A stretch of 64,000 bases of DNA, taken from contig NZ_JACXST010000001.1 in the NCBI RefSeq assembly GCF_014850975.1, positions 496,001-560,000 of the forward strand, given 5' to 3'. Positions 17,011 through 30,115 of the stretch are shown one piece after another. This stretch comes from Methylomonas fluvii. GTDB taxonomy: Bacteria; Pseudomonadota; Gammaproteobacteria; Methylococcales; Methylomonadaceae. Under the pieces are notes generated by a model that had not been told where the DNA came from, did not search any database, and saw only the letters and a program-made list of their open reading frames with translations. The translations under genes were made by a program, and so were the position numbers. Position 1 is the first letter of the stretch, and each line of letters begins with the position of its first letter.

Positions 17011-18432
17011 TTATTTCTCCGACTGACAAGGAGGTAAGGAGTGCGGAGAATTGTCGGAAACAATCTCCGCCAGTTTAACCGGCCGCTGCCAGGTCGGCAC
17101 GCTAAGCTGTTTGGTCCGGCTAAGGGTTAACTGATTTTCCGGCGTATCGCGGGTAATGGTCGAACCGGCGCCAATGGTGGCATTTTTACCGACCGTGACC
17201 GGCGCCACCAACTGCGTATCGGAGCCGATAAAGGCGCCATCGCCGATAATGGTTTTAAATTTATTCACGCCATCGTAATTGCATGTAATAGTGCCGGCGC
17301 CAATATTGACTTTACTACCCACTTCGCTATCGCCAATATAGCTTAAATGGTTAATCTTGCTGCCGGTGGCGACGGTGGATTTTTTGATTTCTACGAAATT
17401 GCCTATATGCACATGGTCGGCCAGTTCGGTTTGCGGACGCAGACGGGCGAAAGGGCCGATTCGGCTGCCGACGCCGACTGCGGCGTCCTCTATCACGCTG
17501 TTGGCAAAAATCTCCACATCGTTAGCGATGCTGGCATTTTTAATCAAACAATTGGGACCGATTTTGACGTTTGAGCCTATGCGGTTAATACCTTCGAAGA
17601 TTACGTTGATGTCCACATCAATGTCTTGACCAAGCTCGGCGAAACTGCCCCGCACATCCACGCGGGCCGGATCGCGCAGCGTGACGCCTTTTTCCATCAA
17701 CGCTTGCGCTTGCTCCGATTGATAGACGCGCTCCAAATGCGCCAATTGGCTGCGATTATTGACACCTAATACTTCATCCTGACTGCCGGCTTGGGTGGTT
17801 TCGACACTCAACCCGTCTTCCACAGCCATTTCGATAATATCGGTCAAATAGTATTCGTTTTGTGCGTTGCTATTGCTCAGCCTGGACAGCCATTGTTTCA
17901 ACTGACTACCTTTGCAAGCCAGAATACCGGTATTGCCTTCGCTGATTTGCAATTCCACTTCGTTGGCGTCTTTTTGCTCGACTATTTTAACGACAGCATG
18001 GTCTTTATCCCTCACGATACGGCCGTAGCCGGTTGGGTCGTCCAAGTTAACCGTCAGTAAAGCCAAGGACGTCAAGCTGACCTTATGCAACAGGGTTTGG
18101 ATGGTTTTGGCTTTTAGTAGTGGGACATCGCCGTACAAAATCAATACGGTATCCGGATCGTCAACATGGTGAATGGCTTGTTGCACCGCATGGCCGGTAC
18201 CTAACTGCTGCTTTTGCTCTATCCAAGTAGCATCCAGACTACTTAAAGTTTGTTTTACGGTTTCGCCGCCGTGGCCGTAAATAATGAAAATCTGATTGTT
18301 TTCCAGCGAGAGACTGGTTTCATAGACATGCTGCAACAATGCTTTATTGGCGATTTCGTGCAGTACTTTCGGCCGTGACGAACGCATTCTGGTGCCCTGG
18401 CCGGCTGCTAAGATGATGGTTTTAATCGACAT
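17011..18432 (-). CDS. glmU: Bifunctional GlcN-1-P acetyltransferase / GlcNAc-1-P uridyltransferase
   Basis: GlmU acetylates glucosamine-1-phosphate and couples it to UTP, completing UDP-GlcNAc synthesis for peptidoglycan and LPS. The 473-residue protein shows the nucleotidyltransferase signature [20 protein letters not shown], then YGDVPLL. The C-terminal left-handed beta helix has hexapeptide repeats, with the acetyltransferase site around [11 protein letters not shown] and [13 protein letters not shown]. It is slightly longer than the Escherichia coli protein because of a C-terminal tail. AAGGAA precedes the ATG. It forms an operon with glmS, separated from atpC by a terminator. Confidence 0.97.
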   Translation of the reverse strand: MSIKTIILAAGQGTRMRSSRPKVLHEIANKALLQHVYETSLSLENNQIFIIYGHGGETVKQTLSSLDATWIEQKQQLGTGHAVQQAIHHVDDPDTVLILYGDVPLLKAKTIQTLLHKVSLTSLALLTVNLDDPTGYGRIVRDKDHAVVKIVEQKDANEVELQISEGNTGILACKGSQLKQWLSRLSNSNAQNEYYLTDIIEMAVEDGLSVETTQAGSQDEVLGVNNRSQLAHLERVYQSEQAQALMEKGVTLRDPARVDVRGSFAELGQDIDVDINVIFEGINRIGSNVKIGPNCLIKNASIANDVEIFANSVIEDAAVGVGSRIGPFARLRPQTELADHVHIGNFVEIKKSTVATGSKINHLSYIGDSEVGSKVNIGAGTITCNYDGVNKFKTIIGDGAFIGSDTQLVAPVTVGKNATIGAGSTITRDTPENQLTLSRTKQLSVPTWQRPVKLAEIVSDNSPHSLPPCQSEK

Positions 18433-18447
18433 TGCTATTCCTTAAAA

Positions 18448-18482
18448 CAAAAAAAGCCCGATAACGAAACGTCATCGGGCTT
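18448..18482 (-). terminator. Terminator of the atp operon
   Basis: AAGCCCGAT (18454-18462) and ATCGGGCTT (18474-18482) form a 9-bp stem followed on the minus strand by seven T residues. It separates atpC from glmU, though some read-through into glmU is likely, as no clear glmU promoter is seen. Confidence 0.85.
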
Positions 18483-18504
18483 ATATTTTTACGCGTTAAA
18501 TGGT

Positions 18505-18927
18505 TTACGCACCACGTTTTCTTAATCTTTCCAAAGTTCTCAACTGGTTTACAGCTTGCGCCAATTCGGCTTGTGCAATCGCGTAATCGTATTTACCCGA
18601 TTTATCGCTGAGCATTTCTTCCGCTCTGGATTTGGCTTGCAAGGCTGCGGCTTCGTCGATGTCTTTTGCTCTGATCGCGGTATCCGCCAAAACGGTCACC
18701 AAATGCGGCTGAACTTCCAGAAAACCACCGGACACATAAAATGCTTGATAGTCTTTATCGCTCAGCTTAACCCGAACTTCACCGGGTTTCAGCTTGGTGA
18801 TTAGCGGCGCATGGCGTGGCGCGATACCGACATCGCCCATTTCGGCCGGTGCAAAGACCATTTCAGCCAAGCCGGAAAAGATTTCCTGCTCCGCGCTGAC
18901 GATGTCCACATGAATTGTCATTGCCAT
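18505..18927 (-). CDS. atpC: ATP synthase F1 subunit epsilon
   Basis: The 140-residue subunit caps the rotor stalk and inhibits wasteful ATP hydrolysis. It shows the N-terminal beta-sandwich ([52 protein letters not shown]) and the C-terminal helical hairpin ending in [12 protein letters not shown]. It is the last gene of the atp operon, 24 bases after atpD, and is followed by an intrinsic terminator. Confidence 0.96.
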   Translation of the reverse strand: MAMTIHVDIVSAEQEIFSGLAEMVFAPAEMGDVGIAPRHAPLITKLKPGEVRVKLSDKDYQAFYVSGGFLEVQPHLVTVLADTAIRAKDIDEAAALQAKSRAEEMLSDKSGKYDYAIAQAELAQAVNQLRTLERLRKRGA

Positions 18928-18951
18928 GTTAAAACTCTCCTATGAGGTGGT

Positions 18952-20367
<1,416 letters not shown>

Positions 20368-21231
20368 CTAAACGGCAGCAGCGCCGGCCACGATCTCGGA
20401 AATCTCTTGCGTAATTGCCGCCTGCCTGGCTTTGTTATAAACCAGTTGCAATTCTTTAATGATATTCCCGGCGTTATCGGATGCGCTTTTCATTGCCACC
20501 ATTCGGGCAGCCTGCTCGCAGGCGTTGTTTTCCACTAAACCTTGGAAAACTGCGGATTCCACATATCGGATCAACAAACTGTCCAATACTTCTTTAGCAT
20601 CAGGTTCGTATAAGTAATCCCAGCGGCCTTTGGACTCGTCGCCCAAATCACCCACAGCAACCGGCAACAATTTTTGCACAACCGGTTTTTGTGTCATGGT
20701 GTTTACGAAGTCATTACTAATCAAAAATAACTCGTCAATTTCTCCGGCGGCGAACGCATCCAGCATGATTTTGATCGTGCCGATAATTTCGCTTTGATGC
20801 GGCGTATCGCCCAATTTCGAGACTTGTCCGACCAGGTTAGCTTTGATCATGCTGAAAAAACCCGCCGCTTTGCTACCGATGGTACAGACGTCTACTTCGA
20901 TCTGGCGGCTTTGCCATTGCTGCATTTCGCCTAAAACTTTTCGAAACAAGTTGGCATTGAGGCCGCCGCACAAGCCTCTATCGGAGCTCACTACGATGAT
21001 ACCGATGCGCTTGACTTCGCGTTCGATCAAAAAAGGATGCTTGTATTCGGGATTGGCATAAGCCAGATGTTTGATGATCTGGCCTATCTTTTTCGCGTAA
21101 GGCCGGGTGGCCTGCATTCTGTCTTTGGTTTTACGCATCTTGCTCGCCGCCACCATTTCCATGGCCCGAGTAATCTTCTGAGTATTTTTAATACTCGCGA
21201 TCTTGGTACGTATCTCTTTGCCAACAGCCAT
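20368..21231 (-). CDS. atpG: ATP synthase F1 subunit gamma
   Basis: The 287-residue central stalk subunit begins with the N-terminal helix [20 protein letters not shown] and contains [11 protein letters not shown]. It ends with the C-terminal helix [20 protein letters not shown], which contacts the catalytic hexamer. Typical length; it lies 11 bases after atpA. Confidence 0.97.
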   Translation of the reverse strand: MAVGKEIRTKIASIKNTQKITRAMEMVAASKMRKTKDRMQATRPYAKKIGQIIKHLAYANPEYKHPFLIEREVKRIGIIVVSSDRGLCGGLNANLFRKVLGEMQQWQSRQIEVDVCTIGSKAAGFFSMIKANLVGQVSKLGDTPHQSEIIGTIKIMLDAFAAGEIDELFLISNDFVNTMTQKPVVQKLLPVAVGDLGDESKGRWDYLYEPDAKEVLDSLLIRYVESAVFQGLVENNACEQAARMVAMKSASDNAGNIIKELQLVYNKARQAAITQEISEIVAGAAAV

Positions 21232-21242
21232 GTGCGGACCCT

Positions 21243-22784
21243 TTACCAGCTACCGGTCTTGACGAAACGTTCAATGGCACTGTGGATGCCTTTTTGAATG
21301 TCGTCGTTGTAGTCGCCTTTCTCGTTGATTTTAGCCATCAAAGCAGATTCGTCGGCGTGCATGAAGTCCAGCAAGGCCGCTTCGAAATCGCGTACTTTTT
21401 TAACTTCCAGGCTATCCAGGAATCCGGCGTTTGCGGCATACAAGGAAACCGCCATGTCCGCGACCGACATCGGCGCGTATTGGTTTTGTTTCATCAGCTC
21501 GGTAACGCGTTGGCCGCGTTCGATTTGCTTACGTGTGCTTTCGTCCAAGTCGGAGGCAAACTGGGCAAACGCCGCCAATTCGCGGAACTGCGCCAAGTCC
21601 AAACGAATGCCGCCGCCCAGTTTTTTGATGATCTTGGTTTGTGCCGCACCGCCAACCCGCGACACTGACAGACCGGCGTTAACCGCAGGACGAATACCCG
21701 AATTGAACAGACCGGTTTCCAAGAAAATCTGGCCGTCGGTAATGGAGATCACGTTGGTCGGTACGAAAGCCGACACGTCGCCACCTTGTGTTTCGATAAT
21801 CGGCAATGCGGTCAATGAACCGGTTTTGCCTTTTACTTTACCGTTGGTCAACTTCTCTACTTCAACCGCATTGATACGCGCAGCACGTTCCAGCAACCGC
21901 GAGTGAATGTAGAACACGTCGCCTGGATACGCTTCGCGACCTGGCGGACGGCGCAACAGCAAGGAAATTTGGCGATACGCCCAAGCTTGCTTGGTCAAAT
22001 CATCATAAATAATTAGTGCATCTTCGCCAATGTCGCGGAAATATTCGCCCATTGAGCAACCGGTGTAAGGCGCAATAAATTGCAGCGCCGCCGATTCAGA
22101 AGCTGAAGCCACCACGATGATGGTGTGCTCCATCGCGCCGTGCTCTTCCAGTTTGCGAACCACGTTGGCAATAGATGAACGTTTTTGACCGATAGCCACA
22201 TAGATACATTTGATGCCGGTGCCTTTTTGATTGATGATCGCATCAATCGCAATGGCGGTTTTACCGGTTTGTCTATCACCAATAATCAACTCCCGTTGGC
22301 CGCGACCAACTGGAATCATCGAGTCAATCGCTTTCAAACCGATTTGCACCGGTTGATCGACTGATTGTCTGGCAATAACGCCTGGAGCAATTTTTTCGAT
22401 AGGCGAGCTTAATTTGGTTTCGATAGCGCCTTTGCCGTCGATCGGGTTACCCAAGGCATCGACCACGCGACCCAGCAAGGCTTCACCAACCGGCACTTCC
22501 AAAATTCTACCGGTACATTTAACGGTATCGCCTTCGGTAATATGTTGGTACGCACCGAGCATTACCACACCGACCGAGTCTCTTTCCAAGTTCAAAGCCA
22601 TGCCGTAAGAGCCGCCAGGGAATTCCAGCATTTCGCCTTGCATTGCTTCCGACAGACCGTGAACCCGAACAATACCGTCGGTGACACTGACTACGGTGCC
22701 TTCGGTATGTGCCTCAACATGGGCGTCGAAGTTCTCGATCTTCTTTTTGATCAGATCACTTATTTCTGATGGATTTAATTGCAT
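21243..22784 (-). CDS. atpA: ATP synthase F1 subunit alpha
   Basis: The 513-residue subunit matches the family length. It carries the non-catalytic P-loop [15 protein letters not shown], the [14 protein letters not shown] context and the [18 protein letters not shown] motif containing the arginine that reaches the beta catalytic site. The N-terminal segment [19 protein letters not shown] binds subunit delta. It lies 21 bases after atpH. Confidence 0.98.
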   Translation of the reverse strand: MQLNPSEISDLIKKKIENFDAHVEAHTEGTVVSVTDGIVRVHGLSEAMQGEMLEFPGGSYGMALNLERDSVGVVMLGAYQHITEGDTVKCTGRILEVPVGEALLGRVVDALGNPIDGKGAIETKLSSPIEKIAPGVIARQSVDQPVQIGLKAIDSMIPVGRGQRELIIGDRQTGKTAIAIDAIINQKGTGIKCIYVAIGQKRSSIANVVRKLEEHGAMEHTIIVVASASESAALQFIAPYTGCSMGEYFRDIGEDALIIYDDLTKQAWAYRQISLLLRRPPGREAYPGDVFYIHSRLLERAARINAVEVEKLTNGKVKGKTGSLTALPIIETQGGDVSAFVPTNVISITDGQIFLETGLFNSGIRPAVNAGLSVSRVGGAAQTKIIKKLGGGIRLDLAQFRELAAFAQFASDLDESTRKQIERGQRVTELMKQNQYAPMSVADMAVSLYAANAGFLDSLEVKKVRDFEAALLDFMHADESALMAKINEKGDYNDDIQKGIHSAIERFVKTGSW

Positions 22785-22805
22785 TTTATTTTCCCGCTCT
22801 AACTC

Positions 22806-23336
22806 TTAAAGTCTTTTAGCTAATTGATGAAGCTGGCCTTTGATAGAACCGTCGATGACTTTGTCGCCCGCTTTAGCGAGGATGCCCCCAATTAACGATT
22901 TATCGACAGAAACGGATGCATTGACCTTTTTATGCAAAAGCTTTTCCAGCATGGCGACATACTTGCCTTGCTCGGCTTTTGTTAGCGAGTACGCACTGTA
23001 TAAATCAACATTGACGTAGCCTTCATCATCCGCCTTGTACTGCTCGAACATCACCGAAATTTGCGGCAATAAGGGCAGCTTGTCATTTTCTATCAACACT
23101 TTCAGAAGATTCTTGGCTTCGTCATGTATTTGATCCTGGCAAATATCCAGAATCAACTGTGCTGTATGCTGTTTGCCAACCCGAGGATTTTTGACAATGG
23201 CAGCTAATGCCTCATCCTGGATGACCAAGGACAAAAACGTCAACGAATCGGACCATTGCTTGGACGACCCCGTTTCCTTGGCACGCTTGAAAGCTGCTTC
23301 CGCGTAAGGTCTTGCTAATGTCGATAACTCAGCCAT
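22806..23336 (-). CDS. atpH: ATP synthase F1 subunit delta
   Basis: The 176-residue subunit links F1 to the peripheral b stalk. The N-terminal LARPYAEAAFKRAKETG and the C-terminal VDKSLIGGILAKAGDKVIDGSIKGQL are the conserved parts of this family. The start follows the atpF stop after three bases, a typical coupled arrangement. Confidence 0.96.
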   Translation of the reverse strand: MAELSTLARPYAEAAFKRAKETGSSKQWSDSLTFLSLVIQDEALAAIVKNPRVGKQHTAQLILDICQDQIHDEAKNLLKVLIENDKLPLLPQISVMFEQYKADDEGYVNVDLYSAYSLTKAEQGKYVAMLEKLLHKKVNASVSVDKSLIGGILAKAGDKVIDGSIKGQLHQLAKRL

Positions 23337-23339
23337 TGC

Positions 23340-23813
23340 TTAACCCAATTGATCCGCTGCTTTGCTGAGAATGTCTTGATGCTTGGCTTTGTCGATTTCT
23401 TCTTTCAAAATCTGTTCAGCGGCACGCAAAGCCAGTGAGGATACTTCTTTGCGCAAGCTCTCTTTAGCGTGCAACATTTCCTGCTCTATCTGGGCTTTTG
23501 CTGCTTCAAGCAAACGCTCGCCTTCTTTTTTGGCTTGATCTTTCGACTCTTCAACCAGCTGATTGGCGCGTTTTTGCGCTGCACTGACGATTTCCGCCGA
23601 TTGTTCTTTCGCTTCCTTCAGCAGGCTCTTGGCTTTTTTCTCGGCCAATTTAATTTCTTCCTGGCCTTTCTCGGCCGCGGCCAAACCTTCGGAAATTTTG
23701 GTTTTGCGCTCTTCCAGAGCGGCAATGATCGGTGGCCAGACATACTTCATGGTAAACCAAACCAGAAGTGTGAAAGTTATCATCTGCCCGATCAGAGTAG
23801 CATTGATGCTCAT
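23340..23813 (-). CDS. atpF: ATP synthase F0 subunit b
   Basis: The 157-residue peripheral stalk subunit has one N-terminal membrane helix ([20 protein letters not shown]). A long charged coiled coil follows (about 35-150), ending with the delta-binding region. Single b-type gene; no b' subunit is present, as usual in gammaproteobacteria. Confidence 0.96.
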   Translation of the reverse strand: MSINATLIGQMITFTLLVWFTMKYVWPPIIAALEERKTKISEGLAAAEKGQEEIKLAEKKAKSLLKEAKEQSAEIVSAAQKRANQLVEESKDQAKKEGERLLEAAKAQIEQEMLHAKESLRKEVSSLALRAAEQILKEEIDKAKHQDILSKAADQLG

Positions 23814-23897
23814 TGATGCTTTCCTCGTAATGCCGTTGTCATTCTATCGGTATGCGAATAGGGTTTAGCCTATTCAACTGAATCCGATAATTGCTAA

Positions 23898-24221
<324 letters not shown>

Positions 24222-24224
24222 CTA

Positions 24225-24998
<774 letters not shown>

Positions 24999-25006
24999 CT
25001 AAAAAA

Positions 25007-25375
25007 CTAATCACGCCATAAAAACAGCGCAAACCAAAAAACCGACAACACTGCGATGTAACCCACCATCAGTGTTAAGAAATCAACAGAGGGAATCTGT
25101 AAAACAATAGAAAACAGGGCTACCGTCAAAATTAACTTAACCGTTTCGCCTGCATAAAATGCATTAACGATACCCTGCGCGCCCAAATCCTTGGCCAGAT
25201 AGATTTTGTAGGCAAAATACAGATTGGGCAATAAAGCCACAAACCCTCCGAATAACGGGGACACCGCACTTTTCCAACCGCCTATCAATAAAAATCCCGA
25301 CGCCACTAATGCAGCCATCAGGACCTGTCCAAAAACTACTTTTCTGACAGTAGAAAAATCATTTCTAGCTGTCAT
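25007..25375 (-). CDS. atpI: ATP synthase assembly protein I
   Basis: The 122-residue protein has four membrane helices, including the conserved SPLFGGFVALLPNLYFAYK region, and matches AtpI, which helps c-ring assembly or magnesium supply. It opens the nine-gene atp operon; a good ribosome site (GGGGAAG) precedes ATG 25375. No promoter is identified in the 310-base gap to parB. Confidence 0.9.
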   Translation of the reverse strand: MTARNDFSTVRKVVFGQVLMAALVASGFLLIGGWKSAVSPLFGGFVALLPNLYFAYKIYLAKDLGAQGIVNAFYAGETVKLILTVALFSIVLQIPSVDFLTLMVGYIAVLSVFWFALFLWRD

Positions 25376-25685
25376 GTACTTCCCCTTTCGTCTTGAGCTG
25401 GGCGATTATATCCAGCCAGCACGTCTAAAGCAAGGTAAGCACGTTCAGCAAGAAGCAATCAGCGTCGCCACCTTGTTGATTTGGCAAGACTATCCCAACA
25501 AGCTCTCTGCCAGCACCAAACCACAACAGGCATATTCCAAACATTCAATCCCAACGCTTACAGCAATACACATGCCATTTTGTAACATACTGATTTTTTG
25601 AAACATTGCCCAAAGCAGCAATGTAGCAAATCCGACAAAACACTGAACCATGGCCGGAATACGACATTTGCCGGCACCGGCGCAC
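25376..25685. other. Gap between parB and atpI
   Basis: These 310 bases have no gene. They should hold the atp operon promoter on the minus strand, but I cannot pick out a convincing -35/-10 pair. No parS-type palindrome or DnaA-box cluster was seen. Confidence 0.4.
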
Positions 25686-26534
25686 TCAATTGATTTTTTT
25701 TATGATGCCTTCCAGCTCTTCCAAACTGGTGTAAGTAAAAATCAATTTACCTTTGCCACTGCTTTGATGATTGATTTCCACCTTGGCACCGGTTCGTTCA
25801 CTCAGGTCGCGTTGCAAACGCAAGGTATCCGGGTCGACTTTTTTTACCGCGGCGGGCTTATCCTCATGCAGTTCGCGCACCAGCTTTTCTACCGCTCTGA
25901 CGGTCAAACCCTGTTTGACGGCTTTATTGGCAATTTCGACCTGTTTGGCTTCGTCCAGACCCAGCAATGCGCGGGCATGTCCCATTTCCAGCAAACCCTT
26001 GCCCAACATGCCTTTCACTTCACCGGCCAGTTCCAGCAGGCGAAGTAAATTAGTGATCGTAGTGCGCGACTTGCCCACTGCGGTAGCGATCTGCTGATGA
26101 GTGAGCTCGAACTCGTCCTGCAACCGATGCAGCGCCTCGGCTTCTTCCAGCGCATTCAAATCCTCGCGCTGAATGTTCTCGATTAAGGCTATCGCCATCA
26201 CCGAACGATCATCCAAATCCTTGATCAATACCGGCACGTCCTGCAACTCGGCCAATTGCGCCGCCCGCCAACGGCGTTCGCCGGCGATGATTTCGTATTT
26301 TTCGCTATCTATTTTGCGGACGATGATAGGTTGGATGATGCCTTGCGCGGCAATCGAATCGGACAACTCCTTCAGCTTCTCCGGATCCATGTCCTTGCGC
26401 GGCTGATACTTGCCGCGCTGCAAAAACTCGATAGGCAAACTTTGCGTGTCTTGAGATTTTTCCGGCACCGGTGCGCTCACGTCGCCCAGCAACTCGCTCA
26501 AACCTCGCCCTAAACCGCGTTTTTTTTGTATCAT
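25686..26534 (-). CDS. parB: Chromosome partitioning protein ParB
   Basis: The 282-residue protein begins KKRGLGRGLSELLG, then has the ParB N-terminal domain with LRQxxQPR-like segments (REIIAQPIIV context) and AGERRWRAAQLA. An HTH follows (LTHQQIATAVGKSRTTITNLLRLL), then a short C-terminal dimerization region. It binds parS, hydrolyses CTP and spreads as a clamp. Its start overlaps the parA stop by four bases. Confidence 0.96.
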   Translation of the reverse strand: MIQKKRGLGRGLSELLGDVSAPVPEKSQDTQSLPIEFLQRGKYQPRKDMDPEKLKELSDSIAAQGIIQPIIVRKIDSEKYEIIAGERRWRAAQLAELQDVPVLIKDLDDRSVMAIALIENIQREDLNALEEAEALHRLQDEFELTHQQIATAVGKSRTTITNLLRLLELAGEVKGMLGKGLLEMGHARALLGLDEAKQVEIANKAVKQGLTVRAVEKLVRELHEDKPAAVKKVDPDTLRLQRDLSERTGAKVEINHQSSGKGKLIFTYTSLEELEGIIKKIN

Positions 26535-27307
26535 TTTTTTGCCGCTTTTTCTTTTCTGATCATTTCGCCGGCCAGCGCGATGTATGCCATCGCCCCGCGC
26601 GAAGCTTTATCGTAAGCCAACACCGGTACGCCATGACTAGGCGCCTCGGCCAGGCGAATGTTTCTGGGAATGGTGGTTCGGAAAACTTTGTCGCCGAAAT
26701 ATTCGATCAACTGATCAGAAACATCCTTGCCCAATCTACTGCGGCTATCCACCATGGTTCGCAAGATACCTTCCAGATACAAACCCGGATTGACGCTATC
26801 GCGGATGCTGCGCAAAGTCGACATCAATGACGACAAGCCTTCCAGCGAATAATATTCGCACTGCATCGGAATCAACACGCTGTTGGCGGCCACCATCGCG
26901 TTTAGGGTCAGCATATTTAGGGACGGCGGACAGTCGATCAAGATGTAGTCGTACTGTTCTTTTATTGTCAATAAAGCGTCGGCCAAGCGCCGCTCACGAT
27001 GCTGCGCACTCATCAACTGCACTTCGGCGGCCGTTAAATCGGCGTTACCGGGAATCAAATCAAAACCCAGCTGCTTGTTTTTCACGACAATCTCGGAAAC
27101 CGGCACTTCTTCCAGCAACAACTCGCAGCTGGAATATTCGATTTCTTCTTTATTCACGCCGCAGCCCATCGCCGCATTGCCTTGCGGGTCCAGGTCGATT
27201 AACAACACCTTGCGCTTGGTAGCCGCCAACGCCGCCGCCAGATTGACGCTGGTGGTGGTTTTGCCAACTCCGCCTTTTTGGTTGGTAATTGCGATAATCT
27301 TAGCCAT
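26531..27307 (-). CDS. parA: Chromosome partitioning ATPase ParA
   Basis: The 258-residue protein has the deviant Walker A KGGVGKTTTSVNLAA at residues 11-25 and the Walker B-like YDYILIDCPPSL, as in Soj-type ParA. It uses ATP-dependent DNA binding to move ParB-parS complexes. It overlaps parB by four bases and rsmG by eight, so the cluster is translationally coupled. Confidence 0.97.
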   Translation of the reverse strand: MAKIIAITNQKGGVGKTTTSVNLAAALAATKRKVLLIDLDPQGNAAMGCGVNKEEIEYSSCELLLEEVPVSEIVVKNKQLGFDLIPGNADLTAAEVQLMSAQHRERRLADALLTIKEQYDYILIDCPPSLNMLTLNAMVAANSVLIPMQCEYYSLEGLSSLMSTLRSIRDSVNPGLYLEGILRTMVDSRSRLGKDVSDQLIEYFGDKVFRTTIPRNIRLAEAPSHGVPVLAYDKASRGAMAYIALAGEMIRKEKAAKK

Positions 27308-27929
27308 GCTTGGGTTTCTCCAGTCGAATCAGGCAGCGCTCGGCGTCTATGCCGGGTACCGTCAGCGGAATCACGCTGTATGTTGCGGCCAAGTCTATCA
27401 GCTCCTGCTCGGGCTGCTGACCTTTCATCGCCAGCAGCACGCCATCGTCCGCCAGCAAATGACCGGTGAGTTGCAGAATATCTGGCATGCTGGCAAACGC
27501 CCTGCAAAGCACCGTGGAAAATAATTCTGCCGGCTCCAGCAGCTCAACGCGGCTATGCACTACCTCGACATTTTTCAGCTTTAACTCCAGCACGGCCTGT
27601 TGAACGAAACGGGTTTTTTTGGAGTTGGAATCGACCAAGGTGAAATGGCAATCCGGCCGGCAAATCGCCAACGGAATGCCCGGCAAACCAGCACCAGTGC
27701 CAATATCCGCAACGCGCGAACCATGAAGATACGGCAAAATCGCCAAGCTATCCAGGATGTGCAGATTAACCATCTCCAACGGATCGCGCACTGCCGTCAG
27801 GTTATAGGCTTTGTTCCATTTTGCTATTAAGTTGACGAACCGCAGCAAAGCATCGATTCGCTCGCCGCCAATGTCCAGCGACAAGGCACTTAAGCCTTGC
27901 TCCAGTTTTTCGCGACAGATGTCCATCAA
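27300..27929 (-). CDS. rsmG: 16S rRNA (guanine527-N7)-methyltransferase
   Basis: RsmG (GidB) methylates G527 of 16S rRNA using S-adenosylmethionine. The 209-residue protein shows the cofactor loop [17 protein letters not shown], preceded by [14 protein letters not shown] and followed by [13 protein letters not shown]. It lies in the conserved mnmG-rsmG-parA-parB order and overlaps both neighbours by a few bases. Confidence 0.96.
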   Translation of the reverse strand: MMDICREKLEQGLSALSLDIGGERIDALLRFVNLIAKWNKAYNLTAVRDPLEMVNLHILDSLAILPYLHGSRVADIGTGAGLPGIPLAICRPDCHFTLVDSNSKKTRFVQQAVLELKLKNVEVVHSRVELLEPAELFSTVLCRAFASMPDILQLTGHLLADDGVLLAMKGQQPEQELIDLAATYSVIPLTVPGIDAERCLIRLEKPKHG

Positions 27930-29800
27930 GCGCTTTTCTTCTTCAAATGCACCAACAATAAAGAAATCGCCGCCGGGGTGATGCCGGGAATCCGTGAGGC
28001 CTGGCCCAGGGTTTCCGGGCGTTGTTTTTTGAGTTTTTCGCTGACTTCGTTAGACAGGCCAGACACCAGACTGTAATCGACGTTTTCGGGTAATTTCAAA
28101 TGCTCGTAGCGCTGAGTCCGGTTAATTTCGGTTTGCTGCCTGTCAATATAGCCGGCGTATTTGGCTTGAATCGCCACCTGTTCGGCCACTTGCTCATCGA
28201 CTTCGGTTTCGTCACTGAAACGCAGCAGATTCTCGACATCGACTTCGGGCCGACGCAGCATTTCCATCAAGCTAGCTTCTTTCAACAACTTTTTACCCCA
28301 CAACTCTTCGGCCAGCGCGGCTTCATCAGATTCGGTTCTGATCCATTTTTTCGCCAACTTGCCTTGCAGATTAGCAATGGCTTCGCGCTTTTCCTCAAAA
28401 CGTTGCCAGCGGGCATCATCAACCAAACCCAGCTCCCGGCCTTGTTCGGTCAAACGCAAATCGGCATTGTCTTCGCGCAACTGCAAACGGTATTCGGCGC
28501 GACTGGTGAACATTCGGTAAGGCTCGGCGGTGCCGCGCGTGATCAGATCGTCGATCATCACGCCAATGTAGGCTTCCTCCCGACCGGGACACCAGCTTTC
28601 CAGGCCTTTGGCCAGGCGGGCGGCGTTCAAGCCGGCGATCAAACCTTGGGCGGCAGCTTCTTCGTAGCCGGTGGTGCCATTGACTTGGCCGGCGAAGAAC
28701 AGTGCGTTCATGTGCTTGGTTTCCAGCGAGGTTTTCAAATCGCGCGGATCGAAAAAATCGTATTCGATCGCATAACCGGGGCGGACGATCTCGGCATTCT
28801 CGAAACCCAGCATGGTGCGAATGAACCGGTATTGAATATCAAACGGCAAACTGGTGGAAATACCGTTCGGGTAGACTTCATTGGTGGTCAAACCTTCCGG
28901 TTCGACGAAAACCTGATGCGAATCGCGGTCGGCAAAACGCACTACTTTATCTTCGATAGACGGACAGTAACGCGGACCGACACCTTCAATAATCCCGGAA
29001 TACATCGGCGACCTATCCAGGCCGGAGCGAATGATGTCGTGGGTTTCTTGATTGGTGCGGGTGATATGGCAGCAAATTTGCCGTGGATGCTGTTCACGGC
29101 TACCCATGAACGAGAACACCGGCAACGGGGTGTCGCCGTGCTGTTCCTGCAAACTGCTGTAATCGATGGTCCGGCCATCGATACGCGCCGGCGTGCCGGT
29201 TTTCAACCGGCCAATCCGAAACGGCAACTCCCGCAAACGCTCGGCCAAGGCAATCGATGCTGCATCGCCGGCGCGGCCGCCGCTGTAATTTTCCAGACCG
29301 ATGTGTATACGTCCAGCCAGGAAAGTACCGGCGGTCAGCACCACAGCTCTAGCGTTAAACTCCAGGCCCATCTGGGTTTTTACGCCCACCACTCGCTCGC
29401 CTTCGACCAACAAATCGGAAACGGTTTGCTGAAACAAAGCCAGATTGGGTTGATTTTCCAGCGCAGTGCGCACTGCCTGTTTATACAACATCCGGTCCGC
29501 CTGCGCCCGGGTCGCCCGCACTGCGGGGCCTTTGCTGGCATTCAGAATGCGGAACTGGATGCCGCCTTTGTCGATGGCCTGTGCCATGATACCGCCCAGC
29601 GCATCTACTTCCTTGACCAGATGACCCTTGCCGATGCCACCTATCGCCGGGTTGCAGCTCATCTGCCCCAGGGTCTCAATGTTTTGCGATAACAACAGAG
29701 TTTGCGCACCAGAACGGGCAGCAGCCAAGGCTGCCTCGGTACCGGCATGACCACCGCCCACTACTATCACATCAAAGTCTTTCTGGAATTTCACAGGCAT
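27926..29800 (-). CDS. mnmG: tRNA uridine 5-carboxymethylaminomethyl modification enzyme MnmG
   Basis: MnmG (GidA) works with MnmE to modify U34 of several tRNAs, using FAD. The 624-residue protein has the FAD-binding [21 protein letters not shown], the [24 protein letters not shown] signature and [13 protein letters not shown]. The catalytic cysteines lie in the conserved SCNP and YCPS motifs. First gene of the leftward cluster; only 48 bases separate it from the divergent small gene. Confidence 0.97.
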   Translation of the reverse strand: MPVKFQKDFDVIVVGGGHAGTEAALAAARSGAQTLLLSQNIETLGQMSCNPAIGGIGKGHLVKEVDALGGIMAQAIDKGGIQFRILNASKGPAVRATRAQADRMLYKQAVRTALENQPNLALFQQTVSDLLVEGERVVGVKTQMGLEFNARAVVLTAGTFLAGRIHIGLENYSGGRAGDAASIALAERLRELPFRIGRLKTGTPARIDGRTIDYSSLQEQHGDTPLPVFSFMGSREQHPRQICCHITRTNQETHDIIRSGLDRSPMYSGIIEGVGPRYCPSIEDKVVRFADRDSHQVFVEPEGLTTNEVYPNGISTSLPFDIQYRFIRTMLGFENAEIVRPGYAIEYDFFDPRDLKTSLETKHMNALFFAGQVNGTTGYEEAAAQGLIAGLNAARLAKGLESWCPGREEAYIGVMIDDLITRGTAEPYRMFTSRAEYRLQLREDNADLRLTEQGRELGLVDDARWQRFEEKREAIANLQGKLAKKWIRTESDEAALAEELWGKKLLKEASLMEMLRRPEVDVENLLRFSDETEVDEQVAEQVAIQAKYAGYIDRQQTEINRTQRYEHLKLPENVDYSLVSGLSNEVSEKLKKQRPETLGQASRIPGITPAAISLLLVHLKKKSA

Positions 29801-29848
29801 TCTATGTTCAAATAAAACGTTATTTTAATAGCTTGCGGAGAAAAAAGC

Positions 29849-30088
29849 ATGAGAAAACAAAACCCCAGCAAGGACTTGCAAGACAAGCCCAGCAAAAACC
29901 CGGTGGCGAAATTCGCCCATCAGTTCAACAAAGCGCAGGTTTTCGCCGACAAAACCCGCTATCGCCGCAAAGCCAAACATGCAGGCCTGGAGCCTTTCGT
30001 AATCGTTGCCCACTCAGCAATTACGAAAGGCTCCAGGCTATTGGCCATCGCTTCTGCCGCTAAGCAGTCGCGCGCACGTGCCGCTTAA
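29849..30088 (+). CDS. Small basic protein, DUF7230-like
   Basis: The 79-residue product resembles a family of small basic gammaproteobacterial proteins, with NPVAKFAHQFNKAQVFADKT followed by YRRKAKHAGLEPF. No function is known to me. GGAG lies eight bases before ATG 29849. The 3' part of the gene contains a perfect 19-bp inverted repeat, and the last 15 codons (LAIASAAKQSRARAA) extend beyond what I remember of the family. Confidence 0.7.
   Translation: MRKQNPSKDLQDKPSKNPVAKFAHQFNKAQVFADKTRYRRKAKHAGLEPFVIVAHSAITKGSRLLAIASAAKQSRARAA
29985..30038. repeat. Perfect 19-bp inverted repeat inside a coding region
   Basis: GCCTGGAGCCTTTCGTAAT (29985-30003) and its exact complement (30020-30038) flank a 16-base loop inside the DUF7230-like gene. 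The RNA would form a very stable hairpin about 50 bases before the stop codon. No T tract follows, so it is not a standard terminator. Confidence 0.85.
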
Positions 30089-30115
30089 TGCCGCAGATTG
30101 AGGACTCCCACAGCA

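Noticed and set aside
15180-17063. Longer GlmS with 18 extra N-terminal residues
   Set aside because: It would overlap glmU and hide the catalytic Cys that must be residue 1 after Met removal; ATG 17009 has its own ribosome site.
28100-29692. A long frame opposite mnmG (530 codons) and other long antisense frames over atp, glmS and the Hsp70 genes
   Set aside because: They are mirror frames of well-conserved genes in GC-rich DNA, with no motifs of their own.
29985-30038. Intrinsic terminator of the small gene
   Set aside because: The stem is strong, but there is no T tract and the gene continues in frame for 50 bases beyond it.
25376-30100. Replication origin (oriC) and parS sites near mnmG-rsmG-parAB
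   Set aside because: The gene order is that of an origin region, but no cluster of TTATCCACA-like boxes or TGTTTCACGTGAAACA-like sites was seen in the gaps; dnaA is not in the window.
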